A stretch of 64,000 nucleotides of DNA. It comes from an uncultured Eubacteriales bacterium (GTDB lineage: Bacteria; Bacillota; Clostridia; Oscillospirales; CAG-382). The position numbers and the translations under genes were made by a program. The notes under the pieces were generated by a model. It worked only from the letters and a program-made list of their open reading frames with translations, did no database searches and was not told the origin of the DNA. Below are positions 49,617 to 57,497 of the stretch, piece by piece (the stretch's first letter is position 1; every line of letters begins with the position of its first letter). The stretch covers positions 1 to 64,000 of the forward strand of contig URVJ01000004.1 in the NCBI GenBank assembly GCA_900551295.1, given 5' to 3'.

Positions 49617-51521
49617 TCAGAACCAGACCGAAAACAGCTCCATGTCGTCCTCGGAGGCTCTGTTTGTGCCCGTCGCATAATCGCAGACATACGTATCAAA
49701 CGAATCGGTATCGTTTTCAAAGTGCGCGATAAATTTTACGCGTGTGCCGTAAAGCATATTTTCCTCGGTAAAGGTCACTCTGTAATTCTTGGCGCACACG
49801 GTCTTGTCGCTGCCGAACATCTCGGCTGCCGTATTTCCGCACTTCTTGGAGCGCGTCATGAGCAGCGGTCCGTAATGAAGCGTGCTTCGTCTGTTCCAGA
49901 CCATATGCTCTCTGTCTACAACGTTTGACTCGCCGAATCTTACAACGCGGAAATCGCTGTCGTCAAAGTTAATTACATCGCCCTCAAAGTCATGTATTTC
50001 TGGCACAAAATCAAACTTTATGTTTATTATGTTCTCGCCGGAATTAAGTTTAATACCGCAGTAGCCGCCCGATGACGGGATCACTTCCCTGCCGGCATAT
50101 TTGACTGTGGTTTTTCTGCTCCACGGCGGTATTCTCAACATCACTCTTGTCTTGTTTTCGCAGTCAAGCTTTATTCTGACATCTCCGTTTTTGAGATATG
50201 TCCCGGAAATATCCGTTTTAACTTTACCGGACGGCGTATTAAGTATACCTGTATACTCAGTGTACATATTCACATATATGCTGTCGTCCGAGAACATGAC
50301 ATAGCTCTGCGCACCGTTAAGCAGACCGCGCGGCATATTGTTTGTGCAGCAGTGATTGTACTCTAAGCCGCACTGTGGCTTATACATATGTCTGCCGCTT
50401 GTTCTTACGGCACGCGCACTTCTCTTGCAGTCATCAAAGGCTGCGGCAAGCAGAGGATTGAGAAAAGCGCGTTCTATATCGTCCATATATTTTGACTCTC
50501 CGGTAAGCGTATAAAGCTCATAGCAGAGTCTTATCCAGTGTATTACGTCGCAAGGCTCGCTGAGGCTGTTTTCAAAGCGCGCTGCGCCCGTAAACTGATC
50601 GTTGAAACCGACCGATAAAAGCACATTGTAATCATACTGTCTGAGCAGCTCATGACAGTTCTTTACGGCGGTAAAATATCTTGTGTCGCCGGTATATCTG
50701 TACAGCTCGCAGAGTCCGTCAAGGCAGGACATGAATTCGTATGCCTTCGCCCAATTCTGAGGATTCATATACCACTCATGCACGGGTTTGTATTCAAGCG
50801 CATTTGAAATTATATTCGGGATCTTTCCGTCGTCTCTGTCCCAGTATTCAGCCTCTGCAACGCAGAAATCAAGATACTTTTTATCGTCGGTTATACCGTA
50901 CAGCAAAAGCATCGGCTTTATTATCGAGCCTGCCGGAAGTCCGTTGAACGTGCCGACGTCGCAAAGGTGAAGTCCGAGTCTTTCAAGCTGCTTTATAAGA
51001 TGATCCGCAAGCTTTACAGCGCTTTCAAGTATATCCTTCTCGCCCGTCGCCATGTATATTTCAACGAGTCCCCAAAGCGTATATTTTCTGCACCAGACGT
51101 TCCAGTTCCAGTTGCACGCCCAGCCCATGATAGGTCTTGTCTTTTCGGGATCTGCCGCAAGAATGTTGTCCGCGTCCTTATATGTACCGATATAGCCGTC
51201 ATCTCTTTGGTATGACATAATTCGTCTTGCGCTTTCGGCTATAAATTCTCCGAGTTCTTTGTTTTTGGTGTACCTGTATACACGCGCTGCGCTTATGGCA
51301 AGCTTTCCCCAGAATTCTCCTCTCCACCAGCCGACAGCGGTTGCGTCATCGTCCTGAAGTTCAAACTGATGTTCTGCCTCGGCAAAGACCTCGTTTTTTC
51401 CGAAATCCGAAACAACCCTTGTGTTTATATATGCGTCGATCTGATTTCCTACCGAACCCAAAAGCCTGAAATCCGAAAACTGCGCCGGATCTACCTTGTT
51501 TTTTACCTTATATTCTGCCAT
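49617..51521 (-). CDS. GH127-like beta-L-arabinofuranosidase family protein
   Basis: The ATG at 51521 (MAEYKVKNKVDPAQ) has GGAGAGGG upstream and gives 634 residues. The barrel region is rich in Trp and Tyr (WWRGEFWGKLAISAARVYRYT, here shortened as WWRGEFWGKLAI) and continues to GLEYNHCCTNNMPRGL, the Cys-Cys pair that holds zinc and the nucleophilic Cys in the GH127/DUF1680 family. A C-terminal beta domain follows. No signal peptide is seen, so it should act on imported oligosaccharides in the cytoplasm. Enzymes of this family cut beta-L-arabinofuranosyl linkages in plant glycans; the exact substrate is inferred. Confidence 0.82.
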   Translation of the reverse strand: MAEYKVKNKVDPAQFSDFRLLGSVGNQIDAYINTRVVSDFGKNEVFAEAEHQFELQDDDATAVGWWRGEFWGKLAISAARVYRYTKNKELGEFIAESARRIMSYQRDDGYIGTYKDADNILAADPEKTRPIMGWACNWNWNVWCRKYTLWGLVEIYMATGEKDILESAVKLADHLIKQLERLGLHLCDVGTFNGLPAGSIIKPMLLLYGITDDKKYLDFCVAEAEYWDRDDGKIPNIISNALEYKPVHEWYMNPQNWAKAYEFMSCLDGLCELYRYTGDTRYFTAVKNCHELLRQYDYNVLLSVGFNDQFTGAARFENSLSEPCDVIHWIRLCYELYTLTGESKYMDDIERAFLNPLLAAAFDDCKRSARAVRTSGRHMYKPQCGLEYNHCCTNNMPRGLLNGAQSYVMFSDDSIYVNMYTEYTGILNTPSGKVKTDISGTYLKNGDVRIKLDCENKTRVMLRIPPWSRKTTVKYAGREVIPSSGGYCGIKLNSGENIINIKFDFVPEIHDFEGDVINFDDSDFRVVRFGESNVVDREHMVWNRRSTLHYGPLLMTRSKKCGNTAAEMFGSDKTVCAKNYRVTFTEENMLYGTRVKFIAHFENDTDSFDTYVCDYATGTNRASEDDMELFSVWF

Positions 51522-51564
51522 ATTACCCTCTCCTTTTGTTTTTGCTGCGAATAAAATAAAATGA

Positions 51565-51717
51565 CCGCCATACGCATTATAACCATGAAGCAAAATGCTT
51601 GCTTGCAATGGCATTTTGCAAAGCCGTCAATAACACAAGCCGTGCCCGCACGGACGGCGAACGCCGTAAAGACTTGCAACGCAAGGCTTTGTTGTGTGCA
51701 TTATAAACATACGGCGG
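51565..51717. repeat. Structured intergenic element with imperfect terminal inverted repeats
   Basis: Ends CCGCCATACG and, on the other strand, CCGCCGTATG match at 8 of 10 positions. Inside are successive short hairpins: GCAAAATGC/GCATTTTGC (51590-51619), CCGTGC-CC-GCACGG (51640-51653), ACGGCG-AA-CGCCGT (51654-51667) and CTTGC-AAC-GCAAG (51673-51685). GCATTATAA appears near both ends. It looks like a non-coding mobile or MITE-type repeat, or a structured RNA, between the GH127-like and Cys-rich genes. Confidence 0.5.
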
Positions 51718-51756
51718 CAATATGTCAACATTTTTCACCAAAAAAGAGAAAAAACA

Positions 51757-51966
51757 CTAATTTTCAAAATGCTGTTCGCTCAGTATTCCGCGGCAGGACG
51801 GATCAAAGCAGCCGTCAGAGCTGCACCCGTTCTTATACTTGTCACAGCCTGCGCACCGGTAACTTACCTTTCCGTCTCCGACTGTGCGCGTCACGGTCGT
51901 ATTTGAGTTTATGACATGGCAGTAACGCTGCAATGTTTCCGAAAAACCTTTCTTATAGTTTTGCAT
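51757..51966 (-). CDS. Small Cys-rich protein, possible zinc-binding
   Basis: The 69-residue protein starts at ATG 51966 with AAGGAG ten bases upstream. It carries Cys at 16 and a C-terminal cluster CAGC-x6-C-x4-C-x4-C, a spacing suited to zinc or Fe-S binding. No signal peptide or membrane segment. I do not recognise the family. It lies between the structured repeat and the TtcA-like gene. Confidence 0.6.
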   Translation of the reverse strand: MQNYKKGFSETLQRYCHVINSNTTVTRTVGDGKVSYRCAGCDKYKNGCSSDGCFDPSCRGILSEQHFEN

Positions 51967-52058
51967 ATGACACTACTCCTTAAACAATACTGTAAAATTA
52001 ATGTATTAATAAGTATATGCAAAGCATTTTCGGAATATGCGTTTTTACGGCAGTTTTT

Positions 52059-52850
52059 TCAGTTTTGGTTATCCGTACCGCGTTTTTTTTCGGGATTTAC
52101 AAAACCGTCGACCTCAGAACGCTGCATCGCGCCGAAAATTCTGTGTTTCAGACCCTTATTTTGCTTTTCAAGACCTCGCAGCAAATCCTTTACTCTCTGC
52201 CGTTCGGAATTTTTGTCCGCAGGACACGGACTTTTCATCACGGGAAGATCCGAGTGGTTTATAAAATATTTTATATCCTTTTCGGGAGCGTAGATAAGCG
52301 GTCTCAAAAGCGTTATTCCGCTTTTATCGAGATATGTCACCGGAGAAAAACAGCCTATTCTTCCCTCGTTGAAAAGATTCATCATGAAAGTTTCAACCGC
52401 GTCGTCAAAATGATGTCCGAGCGCTATTTTTCCGCAGCCGAGCTGTTTTGCATATCCGTGCAGCGCGCCGCGTCTCATGCGCGAACATAACGAGCAGGGG
52501 TTTTCTTCTTTTCTCACGTCGAAAACTATTTTTGCAATATCGGTTTCAAAAACATGAAAAGGCACTTTGAGCTGTGCGCAAAGTTCTCCGAGAGCATCAA
52601 GCGACTTATCGCTCTGCTCTTTCGTGCAAAGACCGACCTTGTAAAATCCCGCGTCCATTGTTACGGCGGCAAGCTCAAAATTCTTTGGGTAAAACCTGCG
52701 CAGATCCGCAAGTGCGCAAAGCAGCGCAATACTGTCCTTTCCTCCCGAAAGTCCGACGGCTATCCTGTCGCCGTCCTCTATCATACCGTAATCGTCGCAG
52801 GCACGGCGGACAAAACTTAATATTCTTCTTACGTTGAATTGATACTCCAT
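52059..52850 (-). CDS. TtcA-like tRNA thiolation ATPase
   Basis: The 263-residue PP-loop enzyme has SGGKDS at 35-40, a Cys pair C119-x-x-C122 (PCSLCSRMRRGAL), GHHFDDAVETFMMNLF, and a third conserved Cys at 209 (KSPCP). That is the pattern of TtcA, which uses an Fe-S cluster to make 2-thiocytidine in tRNA, or a related thiolation enzyme. The gene has its own promoter (52897-52925) and runs opposite to the DD-carboxypeptidase. Confidence 0.87.
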   Translation of the reverse strand: MEYQFNVRRILSFVRRACDDYGMIEDGDRIAVGLSGGKDSIALLCALADLRRFYPKNFELAAVTMDAGFYKVGLCTKEQSDKSLDALGELCAQLKVPFHVFETDIAKIVFDVRKEENPCSLCSRMRRGALHGYAKQLGCGKIALGHHFDDAVETFMMNLFNEGRIGCFSPVTYLDKSGITLLRPLIYAPEKDIKYFINHSDLPVMKSPCPADKNSERQRVKDLLRGLEKQNKGLKHRIFGAMQRSEVDGFVNPEKKRGTDNQN

Positions 52851-52896
52851 AATATAAAGACTGTCCTATCATAAAAATATATAAAAAAGCATAGAT

Positions 52897-52925
52897 ATTT
52901 TATCATAAAGAAAAAGCTTTTGCAA
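52897..52925 (-). promoter_or_regulatory. Promoter of the TtcA-like gene
   Basis: Minus strand TTGCAA (52920-52925), 17-base spacer, TAAAAT (52897-52902). Confidence 0.7.
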
Positions 52926-52955
52926 CACAAAACTAAAAGTGACGGGGAAAAACGC

Positions 52956-54053
52956 ATGAAAAAATACATATGCTTTACGCTTTTCGCAGTTTGCGCAATT
53001 TTTGCATACTCTTTCGGCAGAATTCACACGGATAAGCAGCTTTCCGAAAGTTTTGCCTTTCCTGTAAGCCTTACTCAGCCGATATACACGGACGCTGACT
53101 CTCTGCCGCAATTTTCCGGAACAAGCGCGCGCGCCGCCTGTCTTATCGACGCAAAAAGCGGTGCCGTGCTGTACTCATACAACAGCGACAAACGCCTTCC
53201 AATGGCAAGCACGACAAAGATAATGACGGCGCTTACGGTTCTCGAAACGCTGGATCCGGACAAAGAAATAACCGTGCCGAAAGAGGCTTGCGGAGTTGAA
53301 GGTTCGTCTATATATCTGTACCCGCAAGAAAAGATAACCGTTAAAAATCTGCTGTACGGTCTTATGCTGGAATCGGGAAACGACGCGGCGAGCGCACTTG
53401 CATATGCGTGCTGCGGTTCGGAGGAAAAGTTTGCAGAGCTTATGAACCGCAAAGCGCACAACCTCGGTCTTATAGACACGCATTTTACAAATCCGCACGG
53501 TCTGCCTGACGAAAACCACTACACCACAGCCTACGAACTTGCTCTGATTGCGGCAAAAGCGCTTGAAAACGAGGATTTCCGTACAATCACGTCCACTGTG
53601 ACATATGCGTGCAAGGTCGATGGCAAAAGCGCGTCGAGATTTTTTTCAAACCACAACAGGCTTCTTCGCAGCTATGAGGGCTGTATAGGCGTAAAAACGG
53701 GATTTACGAAAACGGCAGGGCGATGTCTTGTTTCGGCTGCAGAACGCGGCGGAAGAAGGTATGTCGCGGTAACTCTCGGCGACGGCGACGACTGGAGAGA
53801 TCATGCGGCACTTTTGGACTTCGCGTTTGAAAACTTCGGCTGTTCGGAAATCGCGCCGAAAGACGCTTTTACAATCTATTTTAGAGGCAAAGCGTACAGA
53901 AACCGCGACGGAATTTATCTCACCGTTTCAAAGGACGAAAATCCGTCTCTTTGCTACAAAATTGATTTTTCGGGCAGAATCGCCGATACCGTTTGCTTTG
54001 CGGACGGTGCGGAAATAGGCAGATTCGCGCTTGAACCCGACGCAAAACAGTAA
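52956..54053 (+). CDS. D-alanyl-D-alanine carboxypeptidase (DacF/PBP5 type)
   Basis: The ATG at 52956 (MKKYICFTLFAVCAIFAYSF) follows GGGG and gives 365 residues with an N-terminal signal or anchor. Catalytic motifs are complete: S85-T-T-K88, S140-G-N142 and KTG at 247-249. A short beta C-terminal domain follows, with no C-terminal membrane anchor visible. It removes the terminal D-Ala from peptidoglycan stem peptides outside the membrane. This is the intact part C counterpart of the truncated part B enzyme at 2455-3783. Confidence 0.94.
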   Translation: MKKYICFTLFAVCAIFAYSFGRIHTDKQLSESFAFPVSLTQPIYTDADSLPQFSGTSARAACLIDAKSGAVLYSYNSDKRLPMASTTKIMTALTVLETLDPDKEITVPKEACGVEGSSIYLYPQEKITVKNLLYGLMLESGNDAASALAYACCGSEEKFAELMNRKAHNLGLIDTHFTNPHGLPDENHYTTAYELALIAAKALENEDFRTITSTVTYACKVDGKSASRFFSNHNRLLRSYEGCIGVKTGFTKTAGRCLVSAAERGGRRYVAVTLGDGDDWRDHAALLDFAFENFGCSEIAPKDAFTIYFRGKAYRNRDGIYLTVSKDENPSLCYKIDFSGRIADTVCFADGAEIGRFALEPDAKQ

Positions 54054-54069
54054 ACAAAAAATCCCTTAC

Positions 54070-54106
54070 GCAAGGACGATCGTTTCACCGCCCTTGCTCT
54101 TTTTTG
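54070..54106 (+). terminator. Intrinsic terminator after the DD-carboxypeptidase
   Basis: GCAAGG (54070-54075) pairs with CCTTGC (54092-54097), followed by TCTTTTTTG. Confidence 0.75.
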
Positions 54107-54213
54107 CGCTTTAAAAATTTGACTTAAACACGGCGTTTGTAACAGTATCGTAACAAATACGTGTTATTATAATATAATAGTTGTAAAATACCGTAAAACG
54201 GAGGTAATAAAAA

Positions 54214-54663
54214 ATGAAAGTAATGCTTCTCGCAGACGTCAAAGGACAGGGCAAAAAAGATCAGATAGTCAACGTATCCGACGGATACGCAAGAAATTTT
54301 CTGTTTCCGAAACAGCTTGCGGTTCCTGCCGACGCAAAAATAATGAACGAAGTAAAGAACAAGGAAGCCGCAAAGAAACACCACGAGGAAATGGAAAGAC
54401 AGGCGGCTCTCGAAACAAAATCGAAATTTGAAGGCATAATCGTAAAGATTTATGCCACGGCAGGCGCGGACGGAAAGTTCTTCGGTTCGGTAACGTCAAA
54501 GGAAATTGCCGAAACTCTCGAAACTCAGCACGGCATTGCGCTTGACAAGAGAAAAATAGTTCTTGCAGACCCGATAAAGGCATTCGGTACATATTCGGTT
54601 GACGTAAAGCTCTATCCCGAAATTACCGGAAAATTAAGCGTTCTCGTGGCGCAGAAAGACTGA
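54214..54663 (+). CDS. rplI: Ribosomal protein bL9
   Basis: This 149-residue 50S subunit protein bridges from the L1 stalk region. The N-terminal rRNA-binding domain MKVMLLADVKGQGKKDQIV, GYARNFLFPKQLA, then a long helix and the C-terminal domain are all present at normal length. GGAGG ribosome site. rplI followed by dnaB is a classical bacterial pairing. Overlapping TATAAT motifs at 54168-54178 probably supply the -10 of the promoter. Confidence 0.97.
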   Translation: MKVMLLADVKGQGKKDQIVNVSDGYARNFLFPKQLAVPADAKIMNEVKNKEAAKKHHEEMERQAALETKSKFEGIIVKIYATAGADGKFFGSVTSKEIAETLETQHGIALDKRKIVLADPIKAFGTYSVDVKLYPEITGKLSVLVAQKD

Positions 54664-54701
54664 CGATTTTTAAGGATTTAACGGAAAGGAAGTATTGACG
54701 C

Positions 54702-56042
54702 ATGGCTCAGATGTATCTGTCCGACGAGAGCATAAACAAAATGCCCTACTCTCTTGAAGCCGAGCAGTCTGTTTTGGGTACTATAATACTCGATCCCGAC
54801 AAGATAAGGGAGGCTGCGAATGAGGTACGCGCGGAGGACTTTTATCTTGAACAGCACCAGCACATATACGAAGCTATGCGCGATATGTTTCTTGCAAACA
54901 GCACAATAGATCCGGTAACGCTTACGGACGAGCTTGTAAAAAACGGCGTATACGACGCGTCGGGCGGAAAAAGCTACATTACCGCGCTTGCGCAGTCGGT
55001 TCCGTCGGTTGCAAATCTTCACGACTATCTCAGAATTATCCGCGAAAAGGCAATGTTGCGCCGTCTTATCTCGGTTTCCGAAGAAATACGCGGCATGGCA
55101 TATGCCGGCGAAGGAAATTCTGCGGATATTCTCGACCGTGCCGAACAGCTTATATTCGACATCGCCGAAAAGAATGAAACCAAGGGCTTTTCGCACATCA
55201 AGGACGTAATAGTCGCAAACTACAAGCACCTTGACGATCTTATCAAAAACGGCACCGACGCACTCGGAACGCCGACGTATTTTTCGGCTCTCGACAAATA
55301 TCTTATAGGTATGGGAAAAAGCGACCTTGTACTTGTCGGCGCACGTCCCGGTATGGGTAAAACCAGCTTTGTTCTGAACATTGCATCTCAGGTTGCGCTC
55401 AAAACAAAAAAGACGGTTGCGATATTCTCGCTTGAAATGTCGTGCGAACAGCTTGTATCAAGACTGCTTTCGTCCGAGGCATGGATAGAAAGCTCAAAAA
55501 TGCGAAAGGGCACTCTTGACGAAAAGGACTGGGACAAACTCGCGCGCGCCGCGGGCGTTCTTGCCGAAACAGATATACTCATAGACGACACGGCAGGCAT
55601 TACCGTAACGGGTATGAAAGCAAAGCTAAGACGCGTTAAAAATCTCGGACTTGTCGTAATAGACTACCTGCAGCTCATGCAGTCCGACCGCAGAAACGAC
55701 AACCGCGTACAGGAGGTTGCCGACATCTCGCGCGCCTTAAAGCTTATGGCAAAGGATCTGCAAGTACCCATCGTCACCTGTGCGCAGCTTTCAAGAGGCC
55801 CCGAAAGCCGAACCGACAAAACGCCCATGCTGTCCGACCTTCGTGATTCGGGCGCTATCGAGCAGGACGCCGACTCGGTTATGTTCCTTTTCAGAGAGGA
55901 CTACTACGAAAAAGATCCCGAAAAGAAAAATATCGCAAAATGTATAATTGCAAAGAACCGTCACGGCGAGACTGCGACAGTGGAACTCGGCTGGTTCGGC
56001 GAATATACAAAATTTACGACTCTTGACACCAATCATGCATAA
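54702..56042 (+). CDS. dnaB: Replicative DNA helicase DnaB
   Basis: This 446-residue hexameric helicase opens DNA at the replication fork. The N-terminal DnaB helical domain (MPYSLEAEQSVLGTIILDP) is followed by the RecA-like motor with Walker A GARPGMGKT at 213-221, Walker B LVVIDYLQLM, and the Arg finger region GPESRTDKTPMLSDLRDSG. Length and motifs are standard. It lies 38 bases after rplI, and its end overlaps the tilS start by 8 bases. Confidence 0.97.
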   Translation: MAQMYLSDESINKMPYSLEAEQSVLGTIILDPDKIREAANEVRAEDFYLEQHQHIYEAMRDMFLANSTIDPVTLTDELVKNGVYDASGGKSYITALAQSVPSVANLHDYLRIIREKAMLRRLISVSEEIRGMAYAGEGNSADILDRAEQLIFDIAEKNETKGFSHIKDVIVANYKHLDDLIKNGTDALGTPTYFSALDKYLIGMGKSDLVLVGARPGMGKTSFVLNIASQVALKTKKTVAIFSLEMSCEQLVSRLLSSEAWIESSKMRKGTLDEKDWDKLARAAGVLAETDILIDDTAGITVTGMKAKLRRVKNLGLVVIDYLQLMQSDRRNDNRVQEVADISRALKLMAKDLQVPIVTCAQLSRGPESRTDKTPMLSDLRDSGAIEQDADSVMFLFREDYYEKDPEKKNIAKCIIAKNRHGETATVELGWFGEYTKFTTLDTNHA

Positions 56043-57492
56043 AAACGACATAACAAGCCGTCTTTTGGCTAAAATAGAAAGTGCGAACGAAAAATACGCT
56101 CTGTTTTGCGGAAAATCAAAAATACTGATCGGACTTTCCGGCGGCGCGGATTCCGTCTGCCTTACTTTAAGCCTTGCGGCGCTTTCGCAAAAGTACGGAT
56201 ATACAGTCGGTGCGCTTCACGTAAACCACATGATACGCGGCAGCGAAGCCGACCGCGATGAAGAATTTTCACGAAAGCTCTGCGAAAAGCTCGGCATTGA
56301 ATTTTTCAGCGAAAGGGTAAATATTCCCTCTCTTTGCGAAAGTTCGGGGAAATCGCTTGAGCTGTGTGCAAGAGACGAAAGATACCGCCTTTTTGAAAAA
56401 ATATGCCGCGAACACGGCTTTGACGCTGTCGCTACGGCACACACCGCGTCAGACAACGCTGAAACCATGATAATAAATTTAGTGCGCGGCAGCGGAATAA
56501 AGGGTTTATGCGGAGTTCCGCCAAAAAGAAAGCTGTCTGACGGGAGCAGTTACGAGGTCATACGTCCGCTCATATACTGCGAAAGGCGCGAGATAGAAGA
56601 ATATCTCGGCACTCTCGGACAAGACTTCGTCACCGACTCGACAAACCTTTGCGACGACTGCACGCGAAACCGCGTAAGGCACGAAATAATACCGATGCTC
56701 GAAAGCTTGAATCCGTCGCTTGTAAATTCGCTGAATTCCTGTGCAGCGGCTCTGAGAGACGATGAAACATTTATAGAAGCCAAAGCAAAATCGGCTTTTA
56801 CAGACAAAGCGGACGCGCTTTACGCTCTTGACTTATGCATACGAGGCAGGATTATTTCCGAAATGTATTCGCGCGTGTGCAAAAAAAAATTTATTCTCGA
56901 AAAAAAGCACATTGACGCCATAAACTCGGCTCTCGAAAGCTATGCGCAAAACAATTTTTGCGGCAAAAACATAACTGTCTGTCTGCCTGGCAAAATCAGC
57001 GCGGTAATTTACGGCGGCAGGCTTGAATTTATACGCGAAAACGTGCAAAAACGTGAAAGCACGGTGTTTGAAATTCAGCTTTGCGAAGGTCTTAACGTAA
57101 TTCCCGGCGGATATGCCGCGGTATTTGTTTCAAAAGACAAGAAAGAGCCTGTAAAAGACGCTGTTATATATAATGAAAATGTTTACAAAAAATACAAAAC
57201 TGAGTATATCTATTCTGATACAATAATCAGTAAGCTTTGTGCGAAAAACCGAACGTGCGGTGAAAAAATTGCCGCAAATTCCATGCACAAAAGCGTAAAA
57301 CGGCTGTTTGCCGAAAAGAAAGTGCCGGAAAGACTGCGTTCTCTTATTCCTTTTATTTATTATGAGAACGAACTTATCTGCGTGCCGGGCGTCTGCGTAA
57401 ACGACGCATTTTCGGACAAAACAAAGCCTTTATATGCGACTATTACCGTTTATTTTAAGCATGACGGTTCAGATTTCCAAGGAGTGATGTAA
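56035..57492 (+). CDS. tilS: tRNA(Ile)-lysidine synthase
   Basis: This ATP-PP-loop enzyme converts the wobble cytidine of tRNA-Ile(CAU) to lysidine so that it reads AUA. The ATG at 56035 overlaps dnaB by 8 bases and gives 485 residues. The loop SGGADS is at 35-40, followed by NHMIRGSEADRDEEF, ATAHTASDNAETM and a C-terminal TilS domain. Earlier in-frame ATGs would run deep into dnaB. The usual clostridial partner hpt is absent; ftsH follows 5 bases later. Confidence 0.95.
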   Translation: MHKNDITSRLLAKIESANEKYALFCGKSKILIGLSGGADSVCLTLSLAALSQKYGYTVGALHVNHMIRGSEADRDEEFSRKLCEKLGIEFFSERVNIPSLCESSGKSLELCARDERYRLFEKICREHGFDAVATAHTASDNAETMIINLVRGSGIKGLCGVPPKRKLSDGSSYEVIRPLIYCERREIEEYLGTLGQDFVTDSTNLCDDCTRNRVRHEIIPMLESLNPSLVNSLNSCAAALRDDETFIEAKAKSAFTDKADALYALDLCIRGRIISEMYSRVCKKKFILEKKHIDAINSALESYAQNNFCGKNITVCLPGKISAVIYGGRLEFIRENVQKRESTVFEIQLCEGLNVIPGGYAAVFVSKDKKEPVKDAVIYNENVYKKYKTEYIYSDTIISKLCAKNRTCGEKIAANSMHKSVKRLFAEKKVPERLRSLIPFIYYENELICVPGVCVNDAFSDKTKPLYATITVYFKHDGSDFQGVM

Positions 57493-57497
57493 TCTCA

